This document shows, piece after piece, positions 15,879 to 27,394 of a DNA stretch of 53,664 bases (position 1 is the stretch's first letter; each line of letters begins with the position of its first letter). The stretch covers positions 1 to 53,664 of the forward strand of contig NZ_LDNM01000070.1 of the NCBI RefSeq assembly GCF_001028135.1. Direction: 5' to 3'. The notes beneath the pieces were generated by a model. It was given only the letters and a program-made list of their open reading frames with translations. It ran no database searches and had not been told where the DNA came from. This DNA is from Xenorhabdus griffiniae. GTDB taxonomy: Bacteria > Pseudomonadota > Gammaproteobacteria > Enterobacterales > Enterobacteriaceae. The translations under genes and the position numbers were made by a program.

Positions 15879-18671
15879 ATGGCACAGATAGCAGACAATC
15901 CCCTGATTTTAGTTGATGGTTCTTCATACCTTTATCGTGCATATCATGCGTTTCCACCACTGACAAACAGTTCGGGAGAACCGACGGGTGCCATGTATGG
16001 TGTGCTGAATATGTTGCGAAGTTTGATTATGCAGTATAAACCCAGTCATGTGGCGGTTGTGTTTGATGCCAAAGGCAAAACGTTCCGTGATGAGCTATTT
16101 GCTGAATACAAATCCCATCGGCCGCCTATGCCGGATGACTTGCGTTTGCAGATTGAACCGTTGCACAAAATGGTTAATGCAATGGGACTGCCTATTCTGG
16201 TTGTGCCAGGCGTTGAAGCTGACGATGTTATCGGTACGTTGGCCTTGCAGGCTGAAAAAGAGGGCCGTTCGGTGCTGATTAGCACGGGTGATAAAGATAT
16301 GGCGCAATTGGTGACGCCAAATATCACGCTGATTAACACCATGACCAACACTATTTTGGGACCGGAAGAGGTTGAGGGAAAATATGGTATCCCGCCTGAG
16401 CTGATTATCGATTTTCTCGCCCTCATGGGGGACTCTTCCGATAATATTCCGGGGGTGCCGGGAGTAGGTGAGAAAACCGCGCTGGGGCTATTGCAGGGGA
16501 TTGGCGGATTGGATGAGATCTATGCCCGGCTTGATGACATTGCCACACTTGGTTTCCGTGGAGCCAAAACCCTGGCTGGCAAAATGGAACAGCATAAAGC
16601 GATGGCTTATCTTTCCTACCAATTGGCGACAATCAAAACCGACGTTGAGTTGGATAGGACCTGTTTAGATCTTTCTGTTATCCCACCGGATGCGGATGAG
16701 TTACTGTCTCTGTTCAGTCATTATGAATTTAAACGTTGGATCAGTGACGTACAGAATGGTAGTTGGCTGGCAGGTAATGGAAAGAAACCTGTTGCAGCCG
16801 GCACTAAGTCAAAATCAGTAGCTGCTGCACCCGCCGCTGTTAAAATTTCACCGGAAAATTACCAAACCATCCTTGAGCGTCAATCCTTTGATGAGTGGAT
16901 TGAAAAGCTGAAACAAGTTCCGGCATTCTCTTTTGATACGGAAACCGACAGTCTTGATACCCTGACAGCTAATCTGGTGGGAATGTCCTTTGCCATTGCC
17001 GTGGGGAAATCAGACGTTGAAGCCGCTTATCTGCCATTGGGACACGATTATCTGGATGCGCCACAGCAATTGGAGCTGCACGAAGTTCTCGCAGCATTAA
17101 AACCGCTGCTGGAGGATGCCAATCTGCCTAAAATTGGTCAAAACCTGAAATTTGATCGTGGTGTTTTAGCGCGTTATGCCATTGCTTTAAATGGCATTGT
17201 TTTCGATACCATGCTGGAATCGTATGTTTTGAACAGCGTAGCGGGGCGGCATGACATGGATAGCCTTGCTGATCGTCATCTGGGCTATAAAACCACCACA
17301 TTTGAAGAAATTGCGGGCAAGGGCAAAAAGCAACTCACCTTCAATCAAATTCCATTGGAGGAAGCCGCAAAATATGCGGCGGAAGATGCAGATGTGACTC
17401 TTAGGCTACATCAGGTCATGTATCCTCAGTTAGAGAATGCGCCAACGCTGCAAAAAGTTTTCCAGAAGATCGAAATACCTCTGGTGCCGGTTTTGTCCCG
17501 TATGGAAAGAACAGGGGTGCTGATCAACGCCCAAACGTTGGCAGAACATTCAAGGGAAATCACTGCACGTCTGGATGAACTGGAAAAGTCTGCTTATGAG
17601 TTGGCAGGGGAAGAATTCAATCTGGCGTCACCAAAACAGTTACAAGTCATCTTATTTGAAAAAATGAACTTGCCTGTATTGAAAAAGACGCCAAATGGCG
17701 CACCATCAACGAATGAAGAAGTACTGGAAGAGTTGGCAGAGAACGATGAGTTGCCAAGAGTGATTCTGGAACATCGCGGCCTGGCAAAACTGAAAACCAC
17801 TTACACGGATAAATTGCCTCTGATGGTGCACCCACTGACAAATCGCGTTCATACGTCTTATCATCAGGCGGTAACTGCGACGGGACGCCTCTCTTCCCGT
17901 GATCCAAACTTACAAAACATCCCTGTTCGTAATGATGAAGGGCGCCGCATCCGTCAGGCATTTGTGGCACCGGAAGGTTACCGCATTATGGCGGCGGACT
18001 ATTCGCAGATTGAATTGCGCATTATGGCGCACTTGTCACAGGACAAAGGCTTGTTGGAGGCATTTGCCCAAGGCAAAGATATCCACCGCGCAACGGCTGC
18101 GGAAGTGTTTGGCGTACCATTGGAACAAGTGACCAGTGAACAGCGTCGCAGTGCTAAGGCGATTAACTTCGGCCTGATTTATGGCATGAGTGCGTTTGGC
18201 CTATCCCGCCAGTTAGGTATTCCGCGTGGTGAAGCGCAGCGCTATATGGATCTCTATTTTGAGCGTTATCCGGGAGTGCTGGCTTATATGGAACGTACAC
18301 GGACGCAGGCGGCTGAACAGGGATTTGTCGAAACGCTGGAAGGTCGTCGGTTGTACCTGCCGGATGTCAAATCGAGTAATGCCATGCGTCGTAAGGCGTC
18401 AGAGCGTGAAGCCATCAATGCACCTATGCAGGGGACGGCAGCAGATATCATCAAATTGGCAATGATTGCGGTAGATAACTGGATTATCAGTGAGCAGCCA
18501 AATGTGCGCATGATCATGCAGGTTCACGATGAACTGGTATTTGAAGTGCATGAATCAGAGCTGGAGACCGCAGGGCAGAAAATCAGAGAGCTGATGGAAC
18601 AAAGTATGCAGCTTGATGTGCCGTTAAATGTGGATGTTGGGATTGGTGATAATTGGGATCAGGCACACTGA
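15879..18671 (+). CDS. polA: DNA polymerase I
   Basis: 930 residues (E. coli 928), starting [28 protein letters not shown]; the frame extends 48 bp upstream but the family start is at 15879. Three domains are complete. The 5' nuclease spans about 1-325, with GVEADDVIG and the [18 protein letters not shown] helix-hairpin-helix. The 3'-5' exonuclease spans about 325-520, with Asp353 and Glu355 in FDTETD and the later AEDAD. The polymerase spans about 520-930, with Asp707 in DYSQIELR, the O-helix [14 protein letters not shown] and Asp884 in HDELVF. It fills gaps in repair and removes Okazaki primers. Proofreading residues are intact. Spot 42 RNA follows downstream as in E. coli. Confidence 0.97.
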   Translation: MAQIADNPLILVDGSSYLYRAYHAFPPLTNSSGEPTGAMYGVLNMLRSLIMQYKPSHVAVVFDAKGKTFRDELFAEYKSHRPPMPDDLRLQIEPLHKMVNAMGLPILVVPGVEADDVIGTLALQAEKEGRSVLISTGDKDMAQLVTPNITLINTMTNTILGPEEVEGKYGIPPELIIDFLALMGDSSDNIPGVPGVGEKTALGLLQGIGGLDEIYARLDDIATLGFRGAKTLAGKMEQHKAMAYLSYQLATIKTDVELDRTCLDLSVIPPDADELLSLFSHYEFKRWISDVQNGSWLAGNGKKPVAAGTKSKSVAAAPAAVKISPENYQTILERQSFDEWIEKLKQVPAFSFDTETDSLDTLTANLVGMSFAIAVGKSDVEAAYLPLGHDYLDAPQQLELHEVLAALKPLLEDANLPKIGQNLKFDRGVLARYAIALNGIVFDTMLESYVLNSVAGRHDMDSLADRHLGYKTTTFEEIAGKGKKQLTFNQIPLEEAAKYAAEDADVTLRLHQVMYPQLENAPTLQKVFQKIEIPLVPVLSRMERTGVLINAQTLAEHSREITARLDELEKSAYELAGEEFNLASPKQLQVILFEKMNLPVLKKTPNGAPSTNEEVLEELAENDELPRVILEHRGLAKLKTTYTDKLPLMVHPLTNRVHTSYHQAVTATGRLSSRDPNLQNIPVRNDEGRRIRQAFVAPEGYRIMAADYSQIELRIMAHLSQDKGLLEAFAQGKDIHRATAAEVFGVPLEQVTSEQRRSAKAINFGLIYGMSAFGLSRQLGIPRGEAQRYMDLYFERYPGVLAYMERTRTQAAEQGFVETLEGRRLYLPDVKSSNAMRRKASEREAINAPMQGTAADIIKLAMIAVDNWIISEQPNVRMIMQVHDELVFEVHESELETAGQKIRELMEQSMQLDVPLNVDVGIGDNWDQAH

Positions 18672-18705
18672 TATACCTTTTTATCTTAAGAAGCAGAAGC
18701 AGAAA

Positions 18706-18734
18706 AAGAGCCGTAGAAATGCGGTTCTTTTTTT
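18706..18734 (+). terminator. polA intrinsic terminator
   Basis: The stem aagagccg/cggttctt (one G-U pair) is followed by a run of T residues, 35 bp after the polA stop. The rest of the gap to 18991 is AT-rich and holds no gene; it should contain the Spot 42 promoter, but I cannot fix its elements beyond a possible TAAAGT -10 at 18979-18984. Confidence 0.75.
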
Positions 18735-18991
18735 ATTGAATGATTTTTATGAAAATACTGCTTGTTTAATGAACTGAAATTATCTCAATTATGCCGCGAA
18801 AAGGCATGTGACAAGAATTTCAGTTAGGTTGTAGATTAGATCTAGATCTCATAAATATGTAATTAAACTACATTAATGACGCCATAATAACCTGAATTGC
18901 TTAAATGTTAACAGCTGAATCGAGGTAATTAGTGAAAATTAATTACAAAAAAGTCTTTTTTTGATTAAAAGAATAGGTTAAAGTTATCGGC

Positions 18992-19101
18992 GTAGGGTAC
19001 AGAGGTAAGATGTTCTATCTTTCAGACCTTTTACTTCACGTAATCGGATTTAGCTGAATATTAGCTGCCCCAGTCATTTCTTTTGACTGGGGCGTTTTTT
19101 T
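18992..19101 (+). ncRNA. spf: Spot 42 small RNA
   Basis: About 110 nt nearly identical to E. coli Spot 42: it begins gtagggtacagaggtaag, continues with ttctatctttcagacc and acttcacgtaatcgg, and ends in a GC-rich hairpin (gccccagtca/tgactggggc) plus a T-run. Spot 42 is an Hfq-dependent RNA that represses genes for secondary carbon metabolism and is itself repressed by CRP-cAMP. It sits between polA and engB as in E. coli. The terminator loop differs from E. coli (atttctttt), which is expected for a structural part. Its 3' end lies 19 bp from the end of the convergent engB. Confidence 0.95.
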
Positions 19102-19119
19102 ATGGGGCAGAGGCGGATG

Positions 19120-19743
19120 TTATTCCATCTCAATGGCTGGCTGATTGAACCACTGGTTAAGTTTTTGCTCTAGTTTATCAATGCCGATTTTTTTCAGGGC
19201 GGAGAAGTATTCGATCTGAATATCACCTTCCAGAGAGGCTAATTCCTGACGAACTTTTGCCAGTTGGCTTTTACGGGCACCGGATGCCAGTTTATCAGCT
19301 TTAGTCAGCAATACCATGACAGGGACTTGCATCACGACAGCCCATTCGATCATTTGCCTATCCAGATCTTTCAGTGGATGGCGGATATCCATCAAAACCA
19401 CCAATCCCTGAAGGTATTCACGCTTCTGGAGATATTCCCCCAACGCTTTCTGCCACTTACGTTTCATCTCTTCTGGTACTTCGGCGTAGCCATAGCCCGG
19501 CAAGTCTACCAGACGGACTCCTTCTTCTACTTCGAATAGGTTAATTAATTGGGTACGGCCAGGGGTTTTACTGGTACGCGCAAGGCTCTTTTGGCGGGTC
19601 AGTGCATTCAGGGCGCTGGATTTACCCGCATTTGACCTACCGGCAAACGCGACCTCAATACCCACATCTTGAGGCAGGTGGCGAATGTCAGGTGCACTCG
19701 TAATAAAGTGGGTCATATGATAGTTGTAGTTCTTGATGGTCAA
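19120..19743 (-). CDS. engB: Ribosome biogenesis GTPase EngB (YihA/YsxC)
   Basis: 207 residues of the TRAFAC GTPase class, required for 50S subunit assembly in related bacteria. GTPase motifs are G1 GRSNAGKSS (35-43), G2 around KTPGRTQ, G3 [11 protein letters not shown] at about 80, and G4 LLTKADKL at about 145. The N-terminus [14 protein letters not shown] is family-typical; the exact start among upstream codons is uncertain by a few residues. The neighbour on this side in E. coli is yihI-hemN; here the ppiA-pabA-argD-crp block follows, so a chromosome rearrangement joint lies in the 600-bp gap beyond engB. Confidence 0.95.
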   Translation of the reverse strand: MTIKNYNYHMTHFITSAPDIRHLPQDVGIEVAFAGRSNAGKSSALNALTRQKSLARTSKTPGRTQLINLFEVEEGVRLVDLPGYGYAEVPEEMKRKWQKALGEYLQKREYLQGLVVLMDIRHPLKDLDRQMIEWAVVMQVPVMVLLTKADKLASGARKSQLAKVRQELASLEGDIQIEYFSALKKIGIDKLEQKLNQWFNQPAIEME

Positions 19744-19895
19744 AATGGTTATCTCCCTGAGGAATACACAAAAATAGCGCGATGATTATACCGAGGGGAG
19801 TTGCTTGTGGACAGGAGTAACTTGAGGAATCCGTAATAGGTTCTTTTTGTGAATAATTCGCCAAATCAACACTTTTTCGGGATTCAAACTTTCCT

Positions 19896-20002
19896 TATAT
19901 ACTCGATAAACTTCAAGTTGCAATCCGCAAGACGACGTGAGGCCTTATATTTCCCCGCTGCGCGGGGAAATATAACACGCATCTTGAAGTTGGATTGGTA
20001 TA
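19896..20002 (+). repeat. Palindromic interspersed repeat, copy 1
   Basis: A 107-bp unit beginning tatactcgataaacttcaag and ending ttgaagttggattggtata. Its centre is a strong palindrome (tatatttcccc, gctgcgc, ggggaaatata). A second copy lies at 27275-27394 in the opposite orientation. It is not the ERIC consensus. The remaining gap from engB to ppiA (19744-20339) shows no gene. Confidence 0.85.
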
Positions 20003-20339
20003 GATCATGTTGGTGATTATTCTGGAAAAAATATCCGAAAGCACAGTATAAGAAACTGAGCTTACAGATTTTGAATGACTCTGATTATGCTGTCGAGTGT
20101 ACATCAATCTTCAATTTCTATGTTTTAGCATGGAAAGCATATCAATATGGGGGTTATTCACAAAATAGACTTTGCTGAACTATGCGAATATAAAAGTTAT
20201 CGGTAGATTTTCCCTCTATTCATCTAAGATACTCGTAAATGTAGGTAAATCTTTGGAACTTCACTCCATAGGGAATTACACTTAAGGCGTTTTGTTGTTA
20301 TGAGTTTTATTGTTGACCTCAAAAATAAAGGAACCATTA

Positions 20340-20906
20340 ATGTTTAAACGTATTTTTGTGTCGCTTATGGCTGCATGTGCTATCAGTGCGATAGCTGTCC
20401 CAGTATTAGCCGCTGAAACTCACGTGAAGCTGGTCACATCGGCTGGAGAAATCGAACTTGAGTTAGACAGCAATAAGGCACCAATGACTACCAGGAATTT
20501 CGTTGAGTATGTCAATGAGGGATTTTATAACAACACCATCTTTCATCGTGTTATCCCGGGCTTTATGATCCAGGGTGGCGGCTTTACAAAGGATATGAAG
20601 CAAAAAGCTACCCGGGAGCCAATTAAAAATGAAGCAGATAACGGTCTGCGGAATCTGCGGGGTACTATTGCTATGGCACGTACCGCAGATAAGGATAGCG
20701 CAACCAGCCAGTTTTTTATTAATGTGACTGATAATGCTTTCCTTGACCACGGGCAGCGTGACTTCGGTTATGCAGTCTTTGGCAAAGTGGTTAAGGGCAT
20801 GGATGTGGTTGATAAAATTTCTCAGGTCAAAACAGAAAATGTTGGTCCTTACCAAAATGTACCGGCAAAACCTATTGTGATCTTGTCTGCCAAGGTTGAA
20901 CCTTAA
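20340..20906 (+). CDS. ppiA: Periplasmic peptidyl-prolyl cis-trans isomerase A
   Basis: 188 residues (E. coli 190). The signal peptide [24 protein letters not shown] is cleaved after the ALA-type site near residue 25, placing the enzyme in the periplasm. The cyclophilin fold follows, with [13 protein letters not shown] (catalytic Arg, about 71-83), [21 protein letters not shown] (substrate-binding Gln and Phe) and [17 protein letters not shown]. It speeds proline isomerisation during folding of exported proteins. The start was chosen at 20340, behind aaagga; the frame opens 30 bp earlier without family support. fic and yhfG, found between ppiA and pabA in E. coli, are absent. Confidence 0.94.
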   Translation: MFKRIFVSLMAACAISAIAVPVLAAETHVKLVTSAGEIELELDSNKAPMTTRNFVEYVNEGFYNNTIFHRVIPGFMIQGGGFTKDMKQKATREPIKNEADNGLRNLRGTIAMARTADKDSATSQFFINVTDNAFLDHGQRDFGYAVFGKVVKGMDVVDKISQVKTENVGPYQNVPAKPIVILSAKVEP

Positions 20907-21187
20907 CAGCTCGAAGACCGACATAATACGGTATTCGGATAATCATTACTGGTTGTTTGAGTACCGTTTGCATTCCCCTTCTCTCCGCCATTTCTACGTT
21001 GTTACATCATGCTGCATTATGGTAATGCGGTCTCCGTACCACTATTTTAAAAGTGCTTCTGTGGTATGATTAGCCCCCCATTGCTGTTAATACTGCTTTA
21101 CCTGATTTTACTGTTATACAGAATGCATAATACCCCTATGGGGTAGGGTAACTTATAAGACTATAATAATCAGTAGGATATACTCCT

Positions 21188-21763
21188 ATGTTACTAATAA
21201 TAGATAACTACGATTCTTTTACATTCAATTTATATCAATATTTTTGTGAGTTAGGGACAGAGGTTTTAGTTAAGCGTAATGATGAGATTCAGCTTGAAGA
21301 TATCGAAGATTTGGCGCCTACTCATTTAGTCATTTCTCCGGGGCCTTGCACACCAAATGAAGCAGGGATCTCGTTGGAAGCGATTTCACATTTTGCAGGG
21401 AAATTGCCCATCCTCGGTGTGTGCCTGGGACATCAGGCAATAGGTCAGGCTTTTGGGGCGAGCGTTGTTAAAGCTCGTGAAGTGATGCATGGAAAAACCA
21501 GTCTGATCCATCATAGCCAGCAAGGGGTATTTAAAGGATTAGATCGTCCATTGACGGTCACGCGTTATCACTCTCTGGTCGTTGCCGCAGAAACGCTTCC
21601 TGCTTCATTTGAAGTGACGGCCTGGAGTCAGCGCAATGGCGACGTAGATGAAATCATGGGAATACGTCACCGTACTTTGCCATTGGAAGGCGTGCAATTT
21701 CATCCAGAAAGCATTCTGAGTGAGCAGGGACATGAATTGTTGAATAATTTCCTCAAATATTAG
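21188..21763 (+). CDS. pabA: Aminodeoxychorismate synthase, glutamine amidotransferase component PabA
   Basis: 191 residues of a class I glutamine amidotransferase. The nucleophile Cys79 is in [10 protein letters not shown], and the His172/Glu174 pair is in QFHPESILS. PabA supplies ammonia from glutamine to PabB, which makes 4-amino-4-deoxychorismate for folate. The near relative TrpG does the same for anthranilate; placement next to argD and crp, as in enterobacteria, decides for PabA. A strong hexamer agtagga precedes the start. About 120 bp of AT-rich DNA separates it from argD. Confidence 0.93.
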   Translation: MLLIIDNYDSFTFNLYQYFCELGTEVLVKRNDEIQLEDIEDLAPTHLVISPGPCTPNEAGISLEAISHFAGKLPILGVCLGHQAIGQAFGASVVKAREVMHGKTSLIHHSQQGVFKGLDRPLTVTRYHSLVVAAETLPASFEVTAWSQRNGDVDEIMGIRHRTLPLEGVQFHPESILSEQGHELLNNFLKY

Positions 21764-21837
21764 TCAGTTACCTCCATATTCCCTCATTCAGTGTTTTTTT
21801 ATTTGCTCTTAAGTGATTTTTTATTCATATTTTATGA

Positions 21838-23101
<1,264 letters not shown>

Positions 23102-23103
<2 letters not shown>

Positions 23104-23146
23104 AAGTAAAAAAGAAGCCAGTGCGAAGTAACGGATTGCACTGGCT
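23102..23146 (-). terminator. crp terminator (between convergent argD and crp)
   Basis: A perfect 9-bp stem (agccagtgc 23116-23124 with gcactggct 23138-23146) is followed on the minus strand by a long T-rich run (23102-23115), so it ends crp. On the plus strand it lacks a good T-run. Confidence 0.8.
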
Positions 23147-23167
23147 GAGTTTCTGGTTTATCGGGAA

Positions 23168-23800
23168 TTAACGTGTCCCGTAAACGACGATGGTTTTGCC
23201 ATGTGCAGAGATCAGGTTTTGATCTTCCAGCATTTTCAGGATACGGCCAACCGTTTCGCGGGAGCAACCCACAATCTGCCCAATTTCCTGACGTGTGATT
23301 TTGATTTGCATACCATCAGGGTGAGTCATTGCATCAGGCTGTTTGGCCAGATTGAGCAACGTCTGGGCGATACGGCCTGTAACGTCCAGAAAGGCCAAGT
23401 TACCTACTTTTTCGGAAGTGGTTTGTAGGCGACTTGCCATCTGGGCAGATAAACGCATCAGAATATCAGGATTGACCTGAATTAACTGGCGAAATTTCTT
23501 ATAGGAAATTTCAGCCACTTCACAGGCACTTTTGGCTCGCACCCATGCAGTACGTTCTTGCCCCTCTTCAAACAATCCAAGTTCACCAATGAAATCTCCC
23601 TGATTTAAATAAGAGAGAATCATCTCCTTACCTTCTTCATCTTTTATTAGAACAGCAACTGAACCTTTAACAATATAGTAAAGCGTTTCTGCTTTCTCGC
23701 CTTGATGAATAAGCGTGCTCTTGGATGGATATTTGTGAATATGGCAGTGTGACAAAAACCATTCAAGAGTTGGGTCTGTTTGTGGCTTGCCGAGAACCAT
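23168..23800 (-). CDS. crp: cAMP receptor protein CRP
   Basis: 210 residues, the E. coli length, and nearly identical over its whole extent. The N-terminal cyclic nucleotide-binding domain carries [18 protein letters not shown] (phosphate-binding Glu, Arg and Ser-equivalent region) at about 71-88. The long dimerisation C-helix follows. The DNA-binding helix-turn-helix is [22 protein letters not shown] at about 167-189, with the DNA-contacting R-E-x-x-x-R residues. CRP-cAMP controls catabolic and many other promoters, including Spot 42 in E. coli. The gene is convergent with argD; prkB lies upstream on the same strand with about 426 bp between. Confidence 0.98.
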   Translation of the reverse strand: MVLGKPQTDPTLEWFLSHCHIHKYPSKSTLIHQGEKAETLYYIVKGSVAVLIKDEEGKEMILSYLNQGDFIGELGLFEEGQERTAWVRAKSACEVAEISYKKFRQLIQVNPDILMRLSAQMASRLQTTSEKVGNLAFLDVTGRIAQTLLNLAKQPDAMTHPDGMQIKITRQEIGQIVGCSRETVGRILKMLEDQNLISAHGKTIVVYGTR

Positions 23801-24226
23801 TCGCTTTATCCTCTGTTGTTATTTCTGCCTTTATGATGTGAGAAACTGTCGTTCCTCTTCAGGCTGGCTTTATAAAGTCAATAGGTTAACATATTAACCT
23901 GCTGAAAAGCTGACAAGCGGGGAATTTTATATTGATTATAAAGATGTCAAAATTTGGGCATATTGATCTTAACCCATATACCTTGCCAGTCCCTACTTGT
24001 AACCTTGTTTGTAACACAGGAAAGCGTTTCTGTCTTCTCCTGTATCGCTTCAGCCTATTAAACTGACTGCCAGATTACCAGAAATCAGGTAGAAGAGTTG
24101 GTTTTATTGATTTTACATTTATAAAAGGGAAAAAATTATGTCACAAAAAATGGCCTATTTATTTTAATAAAACAGGTAACATTATTTTTTGTTACCTGCC
24201 TTATTAAAAATTAAATGGGGATTAAA
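23801..24226. other. crp upstream region with prkB terminator
   Basis: A 426-bp gap without a gene. The prkB-proximal part holds a hairpin (caggtaac 24173-24180, gttacctg 24191-24198) followed on the minus strand by a T-rich run, a likely prkB terminator. The remaining AT-rich part should carry the crp promoter and leader. I could not fix a convincing CRP autoregulatory site. In E. coli yhfA lies here; it is absent. Confidence 0.6.
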
Positions 24227-25096
24227 TTACGAGATTTTTTTGCCTTCCAGTAATTGTTTAACAAGCGGTGCCATAATTAATTCCATTGCCAGTCCCATTT
24301 TTCCACCTGGAACGACAATAGTATTTAGGCTGGAAATAAATGAACCCTGAAGCATAGCGAGTAAATAAGGAAAATCAATTTGAGTGAGACCACGGAAGCG
24401 GATCACGATAAAACTTTCGTCCAGCGAGGGAATCGCTTTGGCAGAGAAGGGGTTAGAGGTATCAACGGTAGGGACACGTTGGAAATTGATGTGGGTACGT
24501 GAAAACTGAGGAGTGATGTAGCGGATATAGTCATCCATTGAGCGGACAACGGAATCCATGACAGCTTCTCTGGAATGCCCACGCTCACCGGTATCACGGA
24601 TGAGTTTTTGTATCCATTCTAAGTTGACGATAGGCACAACGCCAATCAACAGATCAACATGACTGGCGACATTGTGTTGTGGCGTGACAACACCACCGTG
24701 TAGTCCTTCATAAAATAGGACGTCTGTATTTGATGGCAGAGGTTCCCACGGTGTGAAAGTACCTGGTAATTGGTTATAGGGGACGGCTTCATCATAGGTA
24801 TGGAGATATTTTCGGCAGCGGCCATTGCCCGTTTCTCCGTACTCAAGGAATGTCTTTTCCAACGTACCGAAATCGTTAGCTTTTGGCCCAAAGTAGCTGA
24901 TATGTCTGCCTTGTTCTCTTGCTTTCCGTATCTCGGCATCCATTTCAGGACGAGTATAACGATGGAAACTATCCCCTTCTATCAGTGCGGCTGTTACGTC
25001 AAATTGTTGGAAAATCTTGCGAAAAGCGACACTGGTCGTGGTTGTTCCTGCGCCACTGGAACCAGTGATTGCGATAATGGGGTGTTTGGCAGACAT
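24227..25096 (-). CDS. prkB: Phosphoribulokinase-like protein PrkB (YhfC)
   Basis: 289 residues, the length of E. coli PrkB. The P-loop is GSSGAGTTTTS at about 12-22, followed by EGDSFHRYTRPEMD and the block LFYEGLHGGVVTPQHNVA typical of the phosphoribulokinase/uridine kinase family. These bacteria lack a Calvin cycle, so true phosphoribulokinase activity is doubtful, and the physiological substrate is unknown. It lies between crp and yheU as in E. coli (minus yhfA). The yheU-prkB spacing of about 66 bp on the same strand makes a shared transcript likely. Confidence 0.92.
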   Translation of the reverse strand: MSAKHPIIAITGSSGAGTTTTSVAFRKIFQQFDVTAALIEGDSFHRYTRPEMDAEIRKAREQGRHISYFGPKANDFGTLEKTFLEYGETGNGRCRKYLHTYDEAVPYNQLPGTFTPWEPLPSNTDVLFYEGLHGGVVTPQHNVASHVDLLIGVVPIVNLEWIQKLIRDTGERGHSREAVMDSVVRSMDDYIRYITPQFSRTHINFQRVPTVDTSNPFSAKAIPSLDESFIVIRFRGLTQIDFPYLLAMLQGSFISSLNTIVVPGGKMGLAMELIMAPLVKQLLEGKKIS

Positions 25097-25162
25097 GAAC
25101 AGACTCCTTAATCAATAAAATTGGCGAATCAGTCAATTAGAATGAATAAAACAAACCGAGCT

Positions 25163-25381
25163 TTACGGGCGGAACATCGCTTTAGACAAGATATTAACGG
25201 TTCCATGTAGTTCAGACCATACCAGCAGAACTTCACCTCGCTCAAGTTGACGTTTGACATCTTGCACTTTTTGTTCGAGCGTTTTTTCCTGTTCGCCGTA
25301 ATCAGTACCTTCCCGCAAGACAAAGTTTTCAATTAAGTTGTGGAGTGTATCGGCTTCCAATTGTTGCCACGGGATAATCAT
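25163..25381 (-). CDS. yheU: YheU family protein (UPF0270)
   Basis: 72 residues matching E. coli YheU: it starts [21 protein letters not shown], followed by [10 protein letters not shown] and [18 protein letters not shown]. It is a small soluble alpha/beta protein with no known function. It is upstream of prkB on the same strand. In E. coli the hydrolase gene yheT precedes yheU and may share its transcript; here yheT is missing and a LysE exporter gene on the opposite strand takes its place. Confidence 0.92.
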   Translation of the reverse strand: MIIPWQQLEADTLHNLIENFVLREGTDYGEQEKTLEQKVQDVKRQLERGEVLLVWSELHGTVNILSKAMFRP

Positions 25382-25566
25382 TGTGATTGCTCCTGAAAAT
25401 ACGGTAATTCATCATTGGGTAAACTTAGTCAGTGTCAATGGAGTTGTAGGCCGGGATTCATAATGAATTGATTTCATGATTAGTTATCTTGTATGTGAAA
25501 TAACATACTGTTATTTTCTTGAAAAGAAATGTCAACCACCTGGGTGGGGGGGAGGGGAATCTACCC

Positions 25567-26172
25567 ATGACTTTAAGCCTGGTATTCTCGCTTAGTATAT
25601 TTATGTTTATTTCCGCTGTCACACCGGGTCCAAACAATTTGTTACTGACATCATCGGGAGCTAATTTTGGAATTCGCCGTTCTATCCCGCTTTGTCTGGG
25701 CATTATTTTGGGGATGCAGACAATTTTGCTGCTGTCTGCGTTTGGTGTTGCTGCGTTACTGCTGATTTATCCTGCGTTACATACGGGCCTGAAAATACTC
25801 GGATGCCTGTATTTATTCTGGCTAGCCTGGAAGACAGCTACTTCGCATTATAAGCGGCTGGACACCACCGCATCGGCAGGAGAACCTATCAAAATTTATC
25901 AGGGTTGGTTATTGCAGTTCTTAAATCCAAAAACCTGGTTGATGGGATTGGGCGCAATCAGTAGTTACAGTCTGGCTGGAGAGCTGTATAACTATTCCAT
26001 TTTTGTTATCAGCATCGTGATGTTAATCGTCAATACTCTTGCTGGTGCAATCTGGCTGGTTCTCGGCTCACTGATTGGTCAGTTACTGAGAAGCCGTCGC
26101 GCGTGGTTTACCTTCAATGTCGCAATGGGTGTTCTGACGGCGGCTTGTGTGCCGTTAATCTGGTTTGGTTAA
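25567..26172 (+). CDS. LysE/RhtB-family exporter
   Basis: 201 residues with about six hydrophobic segments. The family signature TPGPNNLLLTSSGANFGIRRS follows the first membrane helix at about 19-40, and a central LQFLNPKTWLMGLGAI block at about 117-132 is also typical. Proteins of this family export amino acids or related small molecules; the substrate cannot be read here. The ATG at 25567 follows a purine-rich ggggaggggaa stretch; a frame open 48 bp earlier runs through that stretch and is rejected. It is convergent with murQ. It lies in a block (exporter, murQ, LysR gene) that replaces yheT and kefBG of the E. coli order. Confidence 0.85.
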   Translation: MTLSLVFSLSIFMFISAVTPGPNNLLLTSSGANFGIRRSIPLCLGIILGMQTILLLSAFGVAALLLIYPALHTGLKILGCLYLFWLAWKTATSHYKRLDTTASAGEPIKIYQGWLLQFLNPKTWLMGLGAISSYSLAGELYNYSIFVISIVMLIVNTLAGAIWLVLGSLIGQLLRSRRAWFTFNVAMGVLTAACVPLIWFG

Positions 26173-26244
26173 GTCAATATTTTTGCACCTGAAAAATAGC
26201 GTTAGTGAAGTCCATTCCGTCAATGGCGTTGAGTATTTTAATGA

Positions 26245-27153
26245 TTATCGGTCTATTGAGATAGCTGGCCGGATAAGCCCTTGGTGTTCTGCCAGTAACG
26301 CTTTGGCTTGTTCGGCGTTGACACCCGATAAAATCATGACGATTGCGGTCTTGCAATGACCACCACAGGCGTTCAAGGCATGTTCTGCCATTTCTCTACT
26401 GCACTCTGTGGCGGCCATGACAATATTTTTCTGGCGTTCGATTAATTTGGCATTGGTGGCGTTTACGTCAACCATCAAATTACCATATACCTTGCCAATA
26501 CGGATCATGGCACCTGTCGTGATCATATTCAGTATCAATTTTTGTGCCGTGCCTGCCTTCATACGGGATGAACCCGTTATCACTTCTGGCCCTACGACGG
26601 GCGTGATGGCAATATCAGCTAATTGCACCATTGAGCTGTTTGGATTGCAGCTGATACAGGCGACAGTAGCACTAACTGATTTGGCATATTCCATGGCACC
26701 TAATACATAGGGGGTTCGGCCACTGGCTGCGATCCCGACCAGAACATCTCTTTGATTAACGTGTAATGCCTGAAGATCTTTTGTACCTAATTGCCGATTA
26801 TCTTCCGCATTTTCGACAGCGTGCAAAATGGCTTGATGCCCTCCGGCAATTAAGCCGATTACCTGTTCTGGTTTTGTACCATAAGTGGGTGGACATTCGC
26901 TGGCATCCAGGATACCTAAGCGCCCAGATGTGCCTGCTCCACTATAGATTAAGCGCCCACCCTGACGAAATGCCTCGGCAACTTTATCAACGACACGGGC
27001 AATTTGAGGCAGTGTTTTTTCAACGGCAATAGCCACTTTTTTATCTTCCTCGTTGATAACACGGAGCATATCGAGAGTTGAGAGTTGATCAATGTGGGTA
27101 CTGGCGGGGTTACAACTTTCTGTTATCATATTGCTCAAGTCGATTTTCATCAT
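26245..27153 (-). CDS. murQ: N-acetylmuramic acid 6-phosphate etherase MurQ
   Basis: 302 residues (E. coli 298). MurQ removes the lactyl ether from MurNAc-6-phosphate, giving GlcNAc-6-phosphate, in recycling of peptidoglycan. The SIS sugar-phosphate domain has [21 protein letters not shown], with the catalytic Glu86 (Glu85 if the second of the two start ATGs is used), and [15 protein letters not shown] later conserved segment is [23 protein letters not shown]. In E. coli murQ is followed by the PTS gene murP and is divergent from murR; neither is here. Without MurP the enzyme would serve anhydroMurNAc from internal turnover via AnmK. Confidence 0.93.
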   Translation of the reverse strand: MMKIDLSNMITESCNPASTHIDQLSTLDMLRVINEEDKKVAIAVEKTLPQIARVVDKVAEAFRQGGRLIYSGAGTSGRLGILDASECPPTYGTKPEQVIGLIAGGHQAILHAVENAEDNRQLGTKDLQALHVNQRDVLVGIAASGRTPYVLGAMEYAKSVSATVACISCNPNSSMVQLADIAITPVVGPEVITGSSRMKAGTAQKLILNMITTGAMIRIGKVYGNLMVDVNATNAKLIERQKNIVMAATECSREMAEHALNACGGHCKTAIVMILSGVNAEQAKALLAEHQGLIRPAISIDR

Positions 27154-27274
27154 TTATCTGTCATATTTTATTGAAATTAAGAAGTGAATTATGTACGTCA
27201 GATTATCTTACTGAGCGTTTAATAGAAAATATACACCAAAATAGATTAAAAACACGATTCCCCGATTTTTATTT

Positions 27275-27394
27275 TATATCAACCCAACTTCAATATACGT
27301 GTTATATTCCCCTGCACTGTGGGGAAATATAAGGCCTCGCGTCGTCTTGCGGATTGCAGCTTGAAGCTTGAAGTTTGAAGTTTATCGAGTATAT
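27275..27394 (-). repeat. Palindromic interspersed repeat, copy 2 (inverted, expanded)
   Basis: Read on the minus strand this matches the unit at 19896-20002 closely through both arms and the central palindrome. One arm contains three tandem heptamers of the form cttcaar instead of one, a 14-bp expansion. The two copies are in opposite orientation and enclose ppiA to murQ. Confidence 0.85.

Noticed and set aside
19896-20002. The palindromic repeat as an ERIC element
   Set aside because: Its arms and core do not fit the ERIC consensus. It is treated as a separate repeat family.
24138-24167. Tiny frame MSQKMAYLF after the crp upstream region
   Set aside because: Nine codons without similarity; most likely chance in AT-rich DNA, and not a remnant of yhfA.
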